From positions 868,001-932,000 of the forward strand of contig NC_020504.1 in NCBI RefSeq assembly GCF_000349325.1: a stretch of 64,000 nt of DNA, read 5' to 3'. This document shows, piece by piece, positions 53,891 to 62,207 of the stretch (position 1 is the first letter of the stretch; each line of letters begins with the position of its first letter). The translations under genes were made by a program, and so were the position numbers. Source of the stretch: Streptomyces davaonensis JCM 4913 (lineage in GTDB: Bacteria > Actinomycetota > Actinomycetes > Streptomycetales > Streptomycetaceae). The notes below the pieces were generated by a model that was not told where the DNA came from, did not search any database, and saw nothing but the letters and a program-made list of their open reading frames with translations.

Positions 53891-53960
53891 AGCGCCGGGC
53901 AGGCCTTGCACCTGCATCTCCCCGCAGGAAGCGGGACGTCTTTCCTTGGACCACCAACGC
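53891..53960 (-). tRNA. Atypical tRNA-Gly(UCC)-like gene
   Basis: A 70-base minus-strand sequence folds as a cloverleaf. The acceptor arms are GCGTTGG and CCGGCGC (7 bp, two G-U pairs). The D arm has a GTC/GAC stem and a loop with GG. The anticodon arm has TCCCG/CGGGG and loop CTTCCTG, giving anticodon UCC (53929-53927). The T arm is GCAGG/CCTGC with loop TGCAAGG. The discriminator is U73, as in bacterial tRNA-Gly, and no CCA is encoded. Two features are abnormal: position 55 is G instead of T (pseudouridine) and position 37 is U instead of a purine. It may be a specialised or decayed tRNA. A terminator follows. Confidence 0.5.
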
Positions 53961-54004
53961 AGCGCCGGTTGCTTTGAGTTGCGGTGACCGGCTCAAGATC
54001 GATC

Positions 54005-54571
54005 CTACGGTACGACCGGCGGCTCCGCCAAATCGTCGGCGGTGGCCCAACCGGTGGCGGCCACGACCTCCCTGGCGATGTCCACCACAAGCCGTCCGTC
54101 GGTCGCCACCCGCAGGGTCTCCGTCGGCGCCCGGTCGTCCAGGAGCCGCGCCTTGCGCAGGCTGCCGGCGATCTCCCCCTCCAGCTCCGAGCCGAGTTCA
54201 CGGCCGAGCAGGCGCTCCTGCGCCGTGACGTCGGAGGCGGTGAGCAGCACCCGGACGAGACGCACCCCAGCGCCCATCGCACGCTCGAACATCCCCGTCG
54301 CCTCGGGAAGGACGCTGACGGTGTTCGTGTAGATCAGGCGCCGGCAGCCGCGGGCGGCGTAGTTGGCCCAGACGGCGGTCAAGTTGCTCTCGGTGATGCC
54401 CGCGCGGTGCGGATCGCCGTCCGGGGCCGGATGGATCTGACCCATGTAGTCACCCTCGATGACGGCGTGCGCGACCGCCGCGGCCCGCAACTGGGCCGAG
54501 ACCTCCCATCCCACCGTCGTCTTGCCGACACCCGCTCGTCCGCCGATCAGCAGTACTTCCGCATGTTCCAT
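54005..54571 (-). CDS. P-loop AAA-type kinase/ATPase
   Basis: 188 residues. The Walker A motif GRAGVGKTTVGWEV is at residues about 11-24, and VIEGDYMGQIHP follows as in small nucleoside or gluconate-type kinases; TEKA-like lid residues are not obvious. The C-terminal region (TDGRLVVDIAREVVAATGW) is common in actinobacterial small ATPases of unknown role. The ATG at 54571 agrees with homologues. It ends 44 bases from the tRNA-like gene on the same strand. Confidence 0.75.
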   Translation of the reverse strand: MEHAEVLLIGGRAGVGKTTVGWEVSAQLRAAAVAHAVIEGDYMGQIHPAPDGDPHRAGITESNLTAVWANYAARGCRRLIYTNTVSVLPEATGMFERAMGAGVRLVRVLLTASDVTAQERLLGRELGSELEGEIAGSLRKARLLDDRAPTETLRVATDGRLVVDIAREVVAATGWATADDLAEPPVVP

Positions 54572-54632
54572 GGCGGCAGCGTGCCAGCGGGCGAGGGCGC
54601 CACGCGATCCGGTTTCAGGGGGAAGGACAAGG

Positions 54633-54665
54633 GGGTCCCGACCGAGGGGGGTCGGATCGGGACCC
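54633..54665. terminator. Hairpin terminator of the small ORF
   Basis: GGGTCCCGA pairs with TCGGGACCC, and the inner CCGA with TCGG past a single bulged A, closing a six-G loop. It begins 5 bases after the stop codon of the 41-codon ORF on the minus strand. Confidence 0.8.
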
Positions 54666-54670
54666 GGACG

Positions 54671-54796
54671 TCACACGTCTCGGTGCAGCAAGTAGAGAAT
54701 CGCTGCCCACATCGCGCGAGCGCTCAGCGCGGCAATGACACGCTTGGCCATGTCCGCACAGAGCACCGTCGTCCTGGTCGACTTGTCGTCGGCCAT
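54671..54796 (-). CDS. Small protein (41 aa)
   Basis: Starts at ATG 54796, two bases after GGGAGGTGAAAG, one of the best ribosome sites in the window, and ends 5 bases before a strong terminator. The protein has a charged N-terminus (MADDKSTRTT), one cysteine (VLCADMAKRV) and an amphipathic or membrane-binding helix (ALSARAMWAAILYLLHRDV). I recognise no family. A much longer open frame joins it to the decayed LysE gene, but the ribosome site shows that this ORF is a separate gene. Confidence 0.65.
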   Translation of the reverse strand: MADDKSTRTTVLCADMAKRVIAALSARAMWAAILYLLHRDV

Positions 54797-54951
54797 ATCT
54801 TTCACCTCCCATCCGGTCTCCCCCCGCCGGCGCGTCCGTCGAACAGCGCGCCGCAGGAGGGTCCCCCCAATGGATGGGAAAGCAACTCCGATAGTAGCGA
54901 GGCCACTTGGGATGCGTGGCGCTTCGCGGCCCTTCGCGACCCTTCGTGAGA

Positions 54952-55170
54952 TCAGCTCGCTGTCGTCGCCACCGCGATGCCGAAGGCGATCAGCACGACG
55001 CCTGTGGTGCGCGCGAGCGCTGTACGCCGTGGGCGACGCGGCCAGCACCGCCGCGAGTCCGGCCACCGACAGCGCGCCCCACACCAGCAGCCCGCTCGCG
55101 ATTCCGCCCACGGTCCGCAGCGCGTCCCCGGGTCCCGTCAGCAGAGCGCTGCGGCGAGGTGGGTCAGCAT
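54952..55170 (-). pseudogene. LysE/RhtB-family exporter remnant
   Basis: Reading from ATG 55170, MLTHLAAAL shifts frame into LLTGPGDALRTVGGIASGLLVWGALSVAGLAAVLAASPTAY, the first membrane segments of a LysE-type amino-acid exporter, then after a second break RTTGVVLIAFGIAVATTAS, its last segment and stop at 54952. About 100 central residues are missing and at least two frame changes are present, so the gene is dead. A short open stretch just upstream (minus strand, about 55247 to 55171: TQGVPATSVVVLLNTEG) may be the end of yet another decayed gene. Confidence 0.6.
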
Positions 55171-55254
55171 GCCGTGGAGTGCGGGTTGGCTGCGGAACCC
55201 TCGGTGTTCAGCAGGACGACCACGGAGGTCGCCGGGACGCCCTGCGTCATGCGG

Positions 55255-55755
55255 TCACGGAAGCAGTCGGCGGATCTGCGTCCACGGGAGGAGCCGATCG
55301 TGCGTCGGACCGGGCCCCAGGTGGCTGAGCAGCCGGTCCAGGTGGGCCGTCAGGTTCTTGTGGCGCCGTAGGTCCCTGATCACCTCGATCGGGCGGTCAC
55401 GCCAGTCGCGGGCGAGGGCCTCGGCTTGGGTCGGGGTGAGGGTGAGCGCGTCGAGGGTGTCGTGGGCGAGTGTGTTGGGGCTCCAGTCGGGGTGGGGTCC
55501 GAGTGTGTCGATCACCCACATGCGGAGCGTGAAGTCCTGGTGGAGCTCACGGGCACCCAGGGCGTCGCCGCCCATCCTCCGGTTCGCCGAGAGAGCGAGG
55601 GCCGCCCACCGCCGCCGGACCTCCTCGGGCTGGTCGTCGACGTAGGCGTGCCCCTGGGCGACGACGCGGATCGACTCCAGCCATTCTCCGTCCTCCGCCA
55701 GCGCCGCGAGCCGCTCCAAACTCCACGTGCTCAGGTCATGGTCATGGTCGTTCAC
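55255..55755 (-). CDS. Hypothetical protein (166 aa)
   Basis: A soluble protein that starts MNDHDHDLSTWSLERLAALAEDGEWLESIRVVAQGHAY. Other visible segments are RRRWAALALSANRRMG, FTLRMWVIDTLGPHPDWSP and IEVIRDLRRHKNLTAHLDRLL. It is Trp/Leu/Arg-rich and probably helical. No domain is recognised. It is divergent from the chloramphenicol phosphotransferase gene with a 62-base gap. Confidence 0.6.
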   Translation of the reverse strand: MNDHDHDLSTWSLERLAALAEDGEWLESIRVVAQGHAYVDDQPEEVRRRWAALALSANRRMGGDALGARELHQDFTLRMWVIDTLGPHPDWSPNTLAHDTLDALTLTPTQAEALARDWRDRPIEVIRDLRRHKNLTAHLDRLLSHLGPGPTHDRLLPWTQIRRLLP

Positions 55756-55817
55756 CGCGCGCCTCCCCGATCCGAAATTCGCTTCGTGTCGCGATTCAGC
55801 CGCCCTAGTGTGGCGCG

Positions 55818-56351
55818 GTGACGACTCAGGTGATCATTCTCAACGGCGGCTCCAGTTCGGGGAAGTCCGGGCTCGTGCGGTGTCTTCAGGCCGTACTGCC
55901 CGATCCATGGCTGGCGTTCGGGGTCGACTCGTTCGTCGAGGCACTGCCCGCGAGCATGCGGTCCTCGGACGGCGGGATCACCTTCGAGGCGGACGGCGGG
56001 GTGAGTGTCGGGGGCGACTTCATGGCGCTCCAGGCGGCCTGGGCGGAGGGCATCGCGGCGATGGCCCGCGCGGGCGCCCGCATCATCGTCGACGACGTGT
56101 TCCTCGGCGGAGCGGCGTCCCAGGAGCGCTGGCAGAAGGTGCTCGGCGGGATCGACGTCCTGTGGGTCGGGGTGCGGTGCGACGCCACCGTCGCCGAGGG
56201 ACGGGAGATCGCGCGCGGGGACCGCGTTCCGGGGATGGCGGCGATGCAGGCGAATGTGGTGCACCAACACGTGGTCTACGACCTGGAGGTGGATACGACA
56301 CACACCGAGTCGCTGGACTGCGCGCGTGCCGTCGCCGCTCGACTGAGCTGA
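55818..56351 (+). CDS. cpt: Chloramphenicol 3-O-phosphotransferase
   Basis: 177 residues. It closely follows Streptomyces venezuelae CPT: P-loop [16 protein letters not shown] (Walker A at residues 10-17), [11 protein letters not shown] with the catalytic Asp37 at the same position, [20 protein letters not shown], and [23 protein letters not shown]. The enzyme moves the gamma-phosphate of ATP to the primary 3-hydroxyl of chloramphenicol and inactivates it. The start GTG 55818 is 6 bases after TAGTGT (55806-55811), so it is probably leaderless. No chloramphenicol biosynthetic genes are present, so the role is resistance or another substrate. Confidence 0.88.
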   Translation: MTTQVIILNGGSSSGKSGLVRCLQAVLPDPWLAFGVDSFVEALPASMRSSDGGITFEADGGVSVGGDFMALQAAWAEGIAAMARAGARIIVDDVFLGGAASQERWQKVLGGIDVLWVGVRCDATVAEGREIARGDRVPGMAAMQANVVHQHVVYDLEVDTTHTESLDCARAVAARLS

Positions 56352-56449
56352 ACGCCGAGCACGTGTCGACGCTTTTGTCGGCACGCCCGTCGGCGCTCAC
56401 CAAGAATCGCTCAACACTTCACCATGGGCGGTCCACGTCCCGTCCAGGA

Positions 56450-56479
56450 TTGAGTTGGGCAGCAGGGCGTTCGTATATC
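56450..56479 (+). promoter_or_regulatory. Promoter of the carbonic anhydrase gene
   Basis: TTGAGT (56450-56455) and TATATC (56474-56479) with an 18-base spacer give a fair primary-sigma promoter 18 bases before GTG 56498. Confidence 0.45.
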
Positions 56480-56497
56480 TGGACGTACGTTCTGCCT

Positions 56498-57241
56498 GTG
56501 AACTCTGATTCTGTCGCGGGCGCCCCGCGATCCGCCGAGTCCCAGCCTGCCCGCCGCTCCCTGCTGCGCGGCGCGCTCACCGGAGCCGCCGCCCTCGGCG
56601 CCGGCCTCACGGTCGGGGCCTCCCCCGCCACGGCCGCACCGAAATCCCGACCGCGTCCTGCCACCCCCGGCGAGGCGCTGCGCGAACTGGCCGCGGGCAA
56701 CGCGCGCTGGCGCACCTTCCGAGAGAAGCACCCGGACGAGACGCGCACCGTCCGCCAGGAACTGGTCACCGGCCAGCATCCGTTCGCCCTGGTGCTCGGC
56801 TGCATCGACTCCCGGGTCCCGCCGGAGCTCGTCTTCGACCAGGGCCTCGGGGACCTGATGACGGTGCGCAGCGCCGGTGAGGTCCTGGACGAGGCGGTGC
56901 TCGGCAGTGTCGCGTACGGCGTGCTCGAACTCGACATTCCGCTGGTGCTGGTGCTCGGGCACCAGTCGTGCGGTGCCGTGCGTGCCGCGGTCGAGGCCGA
57001 GGAGAGCGGCGAGCGACTCCCCGCGCACATCCAGTACATAGCCGATCAGATCAGCCCGGTCATCGACCACACCAAGGAGGGCGACGCGCGCATAGACGCC
57101 ACGATCGACGCCAACGTGCGCCTGGTGAGCAGCCGCCTCGCCGCCGAACCGGATCTCGCGGCCAAGGTCGCGTCCGGCGACCTCGCCATAGTCGGCGCGC
57201 GCTACGAACTCACCAACCAACTGGTCCACCGCATCGCCTGA
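56498..57241 (+). CDS. Tat-exported beta-class carbonic anhydrase
   Basis: 247 residues. The N-terminus carries a twin-arginine signal (RRSLLRGALTGAAALGAG, cleavage near ATAAPK). The beta-carbonic-anhydrase zinc site is complete: Cys in LVLGCIDSRVPPE (with the Asp/Arg dyad) and His/Cys in LVLGHQSCGAV. It catalyses CO2/bicarbonate interconversion outside the membrane. GTG 56498 lies just downstream of a fair promoter (56450-56479). The open frame upstream (to 55727) passes through the cpt gene and is not coding. It ends 7 bases before the end of the convergent AraC gene. Confidence 0.9.
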   Translation: MNSDSVAGAPRSAESQPARRSLLRGALTGAAALGAGLTVGASPATAAPKSRPRPATPGEALRELAAGNARWRTFREKHPDETRTVRQELVTGQHPFALVLGCIDSRVPPELVFDQGLGDLMTVRSAGEVLDEAVLGSVAYGVLELDIPLVLVLGHQSCGAVRAAVEAEESGERLPAHIQYIADQISPVIDHTKEGDARIDATIDANVRLVSSRLAAEPDLAAKVASGDLAIVGARYELTNQLVHRIA

Positions 57242-57248
57242 CCCGGGG

Positions 57249-58340
57249 TCACGGCTCTTCCCCGTACGTGAACGTCACCCCCCGCCGGGACAGGGTTCGC
57301 CACTGGCTGGGGGTGATGTCGTACATCTGCCGGAAGCGGCGGGTGAAGTGGGCGGAGTTGGCGAAGCCCCAGGCGCGGGCGACGGCTTCGATGGTGCGCG
57401 GAGTCTGGTCCGTCGCAGCGAGTTCGCCCCGGGCGCCTTCCAGGCGGCGGCGGATGATCCACTGCTCGAGGCTGAGTCCGCCGTCCTCGCACAGCCGGTA
57501 CAGGCTGCGCACGGAGATGCCGTGCACCCGGGCGACGCGCTGCGGGGCGAGGTCGGGTTCGGTCAAGTGGGCCTGGACGTAGGCGAGTACACGGGACAGG
57601 AGCGTCTCATGGGCCACTGCCCGGCGGGTGCTGCCGCCGCCCGCCACGGACACGATCAGTGCCCGGGTGAGCTGGACGGTGGCCTCGGCGAGAGCTTCGG
57701 CCTCGGGCCCGGCGCTGATCCGGTCCGCGACCTGGTGCAGTCCGCGGATGTGCTGCGCCAGCAGGGGCTCGAGGGGGCTGTGCTGGAGCAGCGGGACCGC
57801 GGCGCGCACCATGTCGACGGGCAGGGCGACATGGGCGATGTCGACGCTGAAGGCGAGGGAGCGGCCGCGGCCCTCCCACCCGTACTCATGGGAGGCGACC
57901 ATGTGCGGCACCAGGCCTATGGTTCCCGGGGGCAGGTGCCGTTGATAGCCGTCGCAGCCGAACGCGCCGGTGCCGTGGCCCTCGTGCTGCATCATGATCG
58001 ACACGTTGTTCGCCAGTTCCCGGCGGGTCTTGCGGAAGGACCGCAGGAAGCGGACGCCCGTGCCCTGGGTGTCGAACAGGGTGACGGGACCGAAGGTCCA
58101 CACTTCGAGCCGCTTCCACATGCTGTCGGCCGCTTCCGCCTCCTCGACCGAGGAGATGCCACCCTCCTGGGCGACCGCCGCGTGCAGCGCGGCCAGGCGG
58201 TCGGTGGAGGGCAGGGCGTCGGTGTCGAGAACCAACACGGTGTCTCCCATGCTGCGGTAGCGGCCGGGCGCCGCTGTTCCCCGAGCCGCAGTGTCCGCCG
58301 CCACCGTCATTCTCGGCAAACGTGTGTGTAGCGGACACAT
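57249..58340 (-). CDS. AraC-family transcriptional regulator
   Basis: Up to 363 residues; ATG 58340, 58310 and 58250 are possible starts, the last (MGDTVLVLDTDALP) giving 333 residues and resembling homologues. The sensor domain (NphR/AraC-binding-like-2 type) contains LLQHSPLEPLLAQHIRGLH. The C-terminal HTH pair is LAPQRVARVHGISVRSLYRLCE and the signature VARAWGFANSAHFTRRFRQMYDITPSQWR. It is divergent from the LAL gene at 58519 and separated from it by a perfect 13-bp hairpin. Confidence 0.87.
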   Translation of the reverse strand: MCPLHTRLPRMTVAADTAARGTAAPGRYRSMGDTVLVLDTDALPSTDRLAALHAAVAQEGGISSVEEAEAADSMWKRLEVWTFGPVTLFDTQGTGVRFLRSFRKTRRELANNVSIMMQHEGHGTGAFGCDGYQRHLPPGTIGLVPHMVASHEYGWEGRGRSLAFSVDIAHVALPVDMVRAAVPLLQHSPLEPLLAQHIRGLHQVADRISAGPEAEALAEATVQLTRALIVSVAGGGSTRRAVAHETLLSRVLAYVQAHLTEPDLAPQRVARVHGISVRSLYRLCEDGGLSLEQWIIRRRLEGARGELAATDQTPRTIEAVARAWGFANSAHFTRRFRQMYDITPSQWRTLSRRGVTFTYGEEP

Positions 58341-58344
58341 GATT

Positions 58345-58381
58345 CAGAGCCTTGCCCTTGGCACCCAGGGGCAAGGCTCTG
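58345..58381. promoter_or_regulatory. Perfect hairpin and overlapping direct repeat between AraC and LAL genes
   Basis: CAGAGCCTTGCCC (58345-58357) and GGGCAAGGCTCTG (58369-58381) form a perfect 13-bp stem with an 11-base loop, and the motif TGGCACCCAGGG occurs twice (58359-58370 and 58380-58391), once in the loop. It lies 5 bases upstream of the first possible AraC start and could be an attenuator, a terminator on the LAL side, or an operator. Confidence 0.45.
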
Positions 58382-58518
58382 GCACCCAGGGCACAGTCGG
58401 CGGGGTCGGCCCGTGCGATGCTCCTCGCGAAGTCGCTTCATGATGGCTGGTCACGGTGAGGGTTGATCTGTGCTGATACGGCCCTTGCGTGCCTTCTGCA
58501 CGGCGAGGGGTGTGGCGC

Positions 58519-61266
58519 GTGCGTCTGGCAGGCCGATCCGCAGAGCGCGGACAACTCGATCGGCTGCTCGCCGATCTGCGTCAGGGGCTGAGCGGCGTAC
58601 TGCTGCTCAGGGGCGACGCCGGGATCGGCAAGACGGCGCTGCTCGACCACGCGGCCGGCGAGGCGGCCGATCTGCTGGTGCTGCGGGTGGCGGGCGTGGA
58701 GGCGGAGTCCGGCTTCGCCTTCGCGGCGCTCCAGCGGCTGCTGCTGCCGTTCCTGGACGACCTCAAGGAACCCGGCGCCCTGCCCCCGACCCAGCATCAG
58801 GCGCTGCGGGTGGCCTGCGGACTGGACGACGGGCCGCCGGCGGACCGCTTCCTGGTGGGCCTCGCGGTGCTCACCGTGCTGGCGGAGGCGGCGAAGCGGC
58901 GCCCGCTGCTGGCCTGCGTCGACGACCTCCAGTGGCTGGACCCGGACTCGCTCGGCGTGCTGGCCTTCGTGGGCCGCCGGGTGCACGCCGAGAGCGTCGG
59001 CCTGGTACTCGCGCTGCGCTCCGGGTTCGACGCGCCCGCGGGCCTACCGGCCACCGAGGTCGAAGGCCTCGCGGCACCGGACGCCCTGGAGTTGCTGCGG
59101 TCGGTGGCCGTCGGGCCGCTGGACACCCGGGTCGGGCTGCGGATCGTGGCCGCCACGGGCGGCAACCCCTTGGCGCTGACCGACCTCGGGCGGGAACTGT
59201 CCGACCGGCAGCTCTCCGGGGCGCTCGCCCTGCCCGAGCCGCTGCCGGTGGGAAGCGGCCTGGAGGAGCACTACCTGCGGCAGGTGCGTGAGCTGCCCGC
59301 GCCCACCCGTTCCTGGCTGCTGCTCGCGGCGGCCGAACCGGCAGGCGCCCTGGGCTACATCGCCGCGGCGGCCGAGCGGCTCGGCATCGGCCACGACGCC
59401 TCGGGGCCCGCCGAGGCCGTTCGCCTCGTGGTGCTGCGCGCGCGTGCCGAGTTCCGGCACCCGCTGGTGCGTTCCGCGGTGTACGCGGGCGCGACCAGCG
59501 TCGAGCGGCGGCGGGTGCACCACGCGCTGGCCGAGGTGACCGATCATCTGGCCGACAGCGACCGGCGTGCCTGGCATCGGGCCTCGGCGGCGCCCGGCCC
59601 GGACGCCGCCGTCGCCGACCAGGTGGAGCAGGCAGCCGACCGGGCCGGGGCGCGCGGCGGCCACGCGGCCCGGGCCACCTTCCTCACCCGGGCGGCCGAG
59701 CTGACCCCGTGCGAAGGCGCCCGCGCCGGGCGGCTGCTCGCGGCGGCGGAGGCGGCATTCACCGCGGGCGCGCCACTCCAGGCGAAGGTGCTGCTGGACG
59801 GCGTCGACACCGGCCTGCTGGACGAGGTGGCCCAGGGCCGCGCCCTGCTGGTGCGGGCCGGGGTCCTCAACAGTCTGGGCGAACCCGACTCCCACGCCCG
59901 GGCGGCGGCCCTGTGCCTGGCCGCCGCGACAGCCATCGGCGCGCGGGCGCCGGAGCTGACCCGGGAGGCGCTGCTGCGGGCCGCCCAGTGGACGCTCACC
60001 GCGCGGCACCGGGCACCGGCGGCTACCACCGCCGAGATCGCGGAGGCGGTACGGACCCGCTTCCCGGCCTCCGGCCCGCCCACCCCGCTCGACCTTCTGC
60101 TGCACGCCTTCGCCGCCCTCGCCCACGACGGCTACGAACAGGCCGTGCCCCGGTTGCGCGAGGCCCTCAGCGCGCTGCTCGCCCCGGACACTGCCGACGA
60201 AGTGGTGCTTCGCGGCTTCCAGTTGGGCGTCTGGTACTCCACCCTCGTGTGGGACCACGACTCCCGCACCCGGCTCCTGCGGCGGGCCGACGCCGTGGCG
60301 CGCCGCACCGGGGCCCTGTGGCATCTCGACACCATCCTGTTCTGCGCCGCCATGGCCGAGACCACCCTCGGCCATCTCGCCGCCGCCGACGACCTGGTGA
60401 CGGAGAGTCAGCACATCCGTACGGCGATGGGGCTGAGCGGCGCCCAGTGGGAGATCTCCCGGAACCCGGAGCTGCTGGCCTGGCACGCCGAGGACGACGA
60501 GACGGAGGACGAGCTGCGCCGGTCGCTCAGGACAGCGGGCGCGCTCGGCAACGGCGCGATGGAGTCCCTCGCCCAGAGCGGCGCGGTGGTGCTGGCGCTG
60601 GGCAAGGGCGACTACGCCGGCGCCCGGCCCTTCGCGCACGAACTGATCCGGCACGACGCGCTCGGCCTGCACTCCCGGCTGCTGCCCGCCCTGGTGGAGA
60701 CCGGCGCCCGCGGCGGTGACCGGCCCCTGGCCGAGAAGGCTCTGCGTGCCCTCGCGCGCCGCGCCACCGCCGCGGGCACCCCGTGGGCATTGGGCGTTCT
60801 GGCGCGTTCCCAGGCCCTGCTCGCTCCGGTGGAGGGCGCCGAGGCGCTGTACCGCCGGGCCGTGGAGCTGCTGTCCGGCACGGGCACCGACTCCGACCTC
60901 GGCCTCGCGCACCTCCACTACGGCGAGTGGCTGCGCCGCCGCAAACGCCGTAGGGACGCCCGCGAGCAGTTGCGGGCCGCGCTGACCTTGTTCCGCGGGA
61001 TGCGGGCCATGGCCTACGCGGCACGCGCGGCCCAGGAACTGGCCGCCGCCGGGGAGCGCGTCGGCCCCGCCCGCACCGGAGCGGGAAGCCCGCTGACCGC
61101 GCAGGAGCTGACCATCGCCCGGCTCGCCGCTGACGGCGCCACCAACGCCGAGATCGCCGCCCAGTTGTTCATCAGCGCCAATACCGTCGACTACCACCTG
61201 CGCAAGGTGTTCCGGAAGCTGGACGTGACCTCCCGACGGCACCTCGCCCACGCCCTGCGCGGCTGA
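58519..61266 (+). CDS. Large LuxR-family (LAL) ATPase transcriptional regulator
   Basis: About 915 residues from GTG 58519 ([16 protein letters not shown]), supported by GCGAGGGG 8 bases upstream; GTG 58489 and 58510 are also possible. Walker A is [15 protein letters not shown], Walker [16 protein letters not shown], the middle is a long helical region, and the C-terminal HTH is [22 protein letters not shown] with [22 protein letters not shown]. It precedes and probably activates the hydrolase genes that follow 97 bases downstream. It is the third LAL of the window, from a different sub-branch ([12 protein letters not shown], not AAHLYRIFPKL). Confidence 0.9.
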   Translation: MRLAGRSAERGQLDRLLADLRQGLSGVLLLRGDAGIGKTALLDHAAGEAADLLVLRVAGVEAESGFAFAALQRLLLPFLDDLKEPGALPPTQHQALRVACGLDDGPPADRFLVGLAVLTVLAEAAKRRPLLACVDDLQWLDPDSLGVLAFVGRRVHAESVGLVLALRSGFDAPAGLPATEVEGLAAPDALELLRSVAVGPLDTRVGLRIVAATGGNPLALTDLGRELSDRQLSGALALPEPLPVGSGLEEHYLRQVRELPAPTRSWLLLAAAEPAGALGYIAAAAERLGIGHDASGPAEAVRLVVLRARAEFRHPLVRSAVYAGATSVERRRVHHALAEVTDHLADSDRRAWHRASAAPGPDAAVADQVEQAADRAGARGGHAARATFLTRAAELTPCEGARAGRLLAAAEAAFTAGAPLQAKVLLDGVDTGLLDEVAQGRALLVRAGVLNSLGEPDSHARAAALCLAAATAIGARAPELTREALLRAAQWTLTARHRAPAATTAEIAEAVRTRFPASGPPTPLDLLLHAFAALAHDGYEQAVPRLREALSALLAPDTADEVVLRGFQLGVWYSTLVWDHDSRTRLLRRADAVARRTGALWHLDTILFCAAMAETTLGHLAAADDLVTESQHIRTAMGLSGAQWEISRNPELLAWHAEDDETEDELRRSLRTAGALGNGAMESLAQSGAVVLALGKGDYAGARPFAHELIRHDALGLHSRLLPALVETGARGGDRPLAEKALRALARRATAAGTPWALGVLARSQALLAPVEGAEALYRRAVELLSGTGTDSDLGLAHLHYGEWLRRRKRRRDAREQLRAALTLFRGMRAMAYAARAAQELAAAGERVGPARTGAGSPLTAQELTIARLAADGATNAEIAAQLFISANTVDYHLRKVFRKLDVTSRRHLAHALRG

Positions 61267-61363
61267 CCCGGGTCAGGACTACGTGCCGCTCGTGGTTCGC
61301 GCCTCCCCCTGGTCGGACAACGATCGCGGTACCGCACATCCCCCTCGAGCCGGGAGTGATCGC

Positions 61364-62188
61364 ATGCCCTTCGTCACCGCCACAGACGGCACCCGGATCC
61401 ACTACAAGGACTGGGGCACGGGCCGGCCGGTCGTGCTCAGTCACGGCTGGCCGCTCAACGCCGACAGCTGGGAGGCACAGCAGCTCCACCTGGCCACGCA
61501 CGGCTTCCGCGCGATCGCCCACGACCGGCGCGGCCACGGCCGTTCCGACCAGCCCTGGCACGGCAACGAGATGAATACCTACGCCGACGACCTGGCCACC
61601 CTCATCGACACCCTCGACCTGCGGGACGTCACCCTCGTCGGGTTCTCCACCGGCGGCGGCGAGGTGGCCCGCTACGTCGGCCGGCACGGCACCGCACGCG
61701 TCGCCCAGGTCGTCCTGGTCTCCGCCGTACCGCCGTTCATGCTCAGGACCGACGACAACCCCGGCGGCGTCCCCGTCGAGAACTTCGACGCGATCCGCGC
61801 CGGTTCCCTCGCCGACCGCTCCCAGCTGTACCGGGACCTCGCCGACGGGCCGTTCTTCGGCAACAACCGGCCCGGCGCCGAGATTTCCCAGGGCATCCGG
61901 GACGCCTTCTGGAGCCAGGGCCTCCAGGCCGGTCACCGCGGCGCCTACGAGTGCATCGCCGCCTTCTCCGCCACCGACTTCCGCGCCGACCTGGACGCCA
62001 TCGACGTACCCACGCTGGTCATCCACGGCGACGACGACCAGGTCGTGCCGTTCGAGGTGGGCGGCAAGGCGTCGGCGGCCCGGATCAAGAACGCGGCGCT
62101 GAAGGTCTATCCGGGCGCCCCGCACGGGATCACCGACACCCACAAGGACCAACTCGGCGCGGACCTGCTCGACTTCCTCAACTCCTGA
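61364..62188 (+). CDS. Alpha/beta hydrolase (non-heme chloroperoxidase/arylesterase type)
   Basis: 274 residues. The catalytic triad is Ser in [16 protein letters not shown], Asp in [13 protein letters not shown] and His in [11 protein letters not shown]. The oxyanion loop is [11 protein letters not shown] and the strand-4 motif [14 protein letters not shown], typical of the cofactor-free haloperoxidase/esterase group, which hydrolyses esters and makes peracids. The ATG at 61364 is supported by homology ([18 protein letters not shown]). It is first of a three-hydrolase operon. Confidence 0.9.
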   Translation: MPFVTATDGTRIHYKDWGTGRPVVLSHGWPLNADSWEAQQLHLATHGFRAIAHDRRGHGRSDQPWHGNEMNTYADDLATLIDTLDLRDVTLVGFSTGGGEVARYVGRHGTARVAQVVLVSAVPPFMLRTDDNPGGVPVENFDAIRAGSLADRSQLYRDLADGPFFGNNRPGAEISQGIRDAFWSQGLQAGHRGAYECIAAFSATDFRADLDAIDVPTLVIHGDDDQVVPFEVGGKASAARIKNAALKVYPGAPHGITDTHKDQLGADLLDFLNS

Positions 62189-62207
62189 ACCCCGGAAGGG
62201 ACTTCGC

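Noticed and set aside
52889..53917. A longer phosphatase frame starting at 53917
   Set aside because: It would run through the tRNA-like gene, its terminator and the shared operator; the GTG at 53737 has a good ribosome site.
54671..55111. A 146-codon frame joining the LysE remnant to the 41-codon ORF
   Set aside because: The strong ribosome site at the internal ATG and the broken LysE sequence show that this is an accidental read-through of two separate items.
59044..61251. 735-codon minus-strand open frame opposite the third LAL gene
   Set aside because: Shadow frame of a clear LAL gene.
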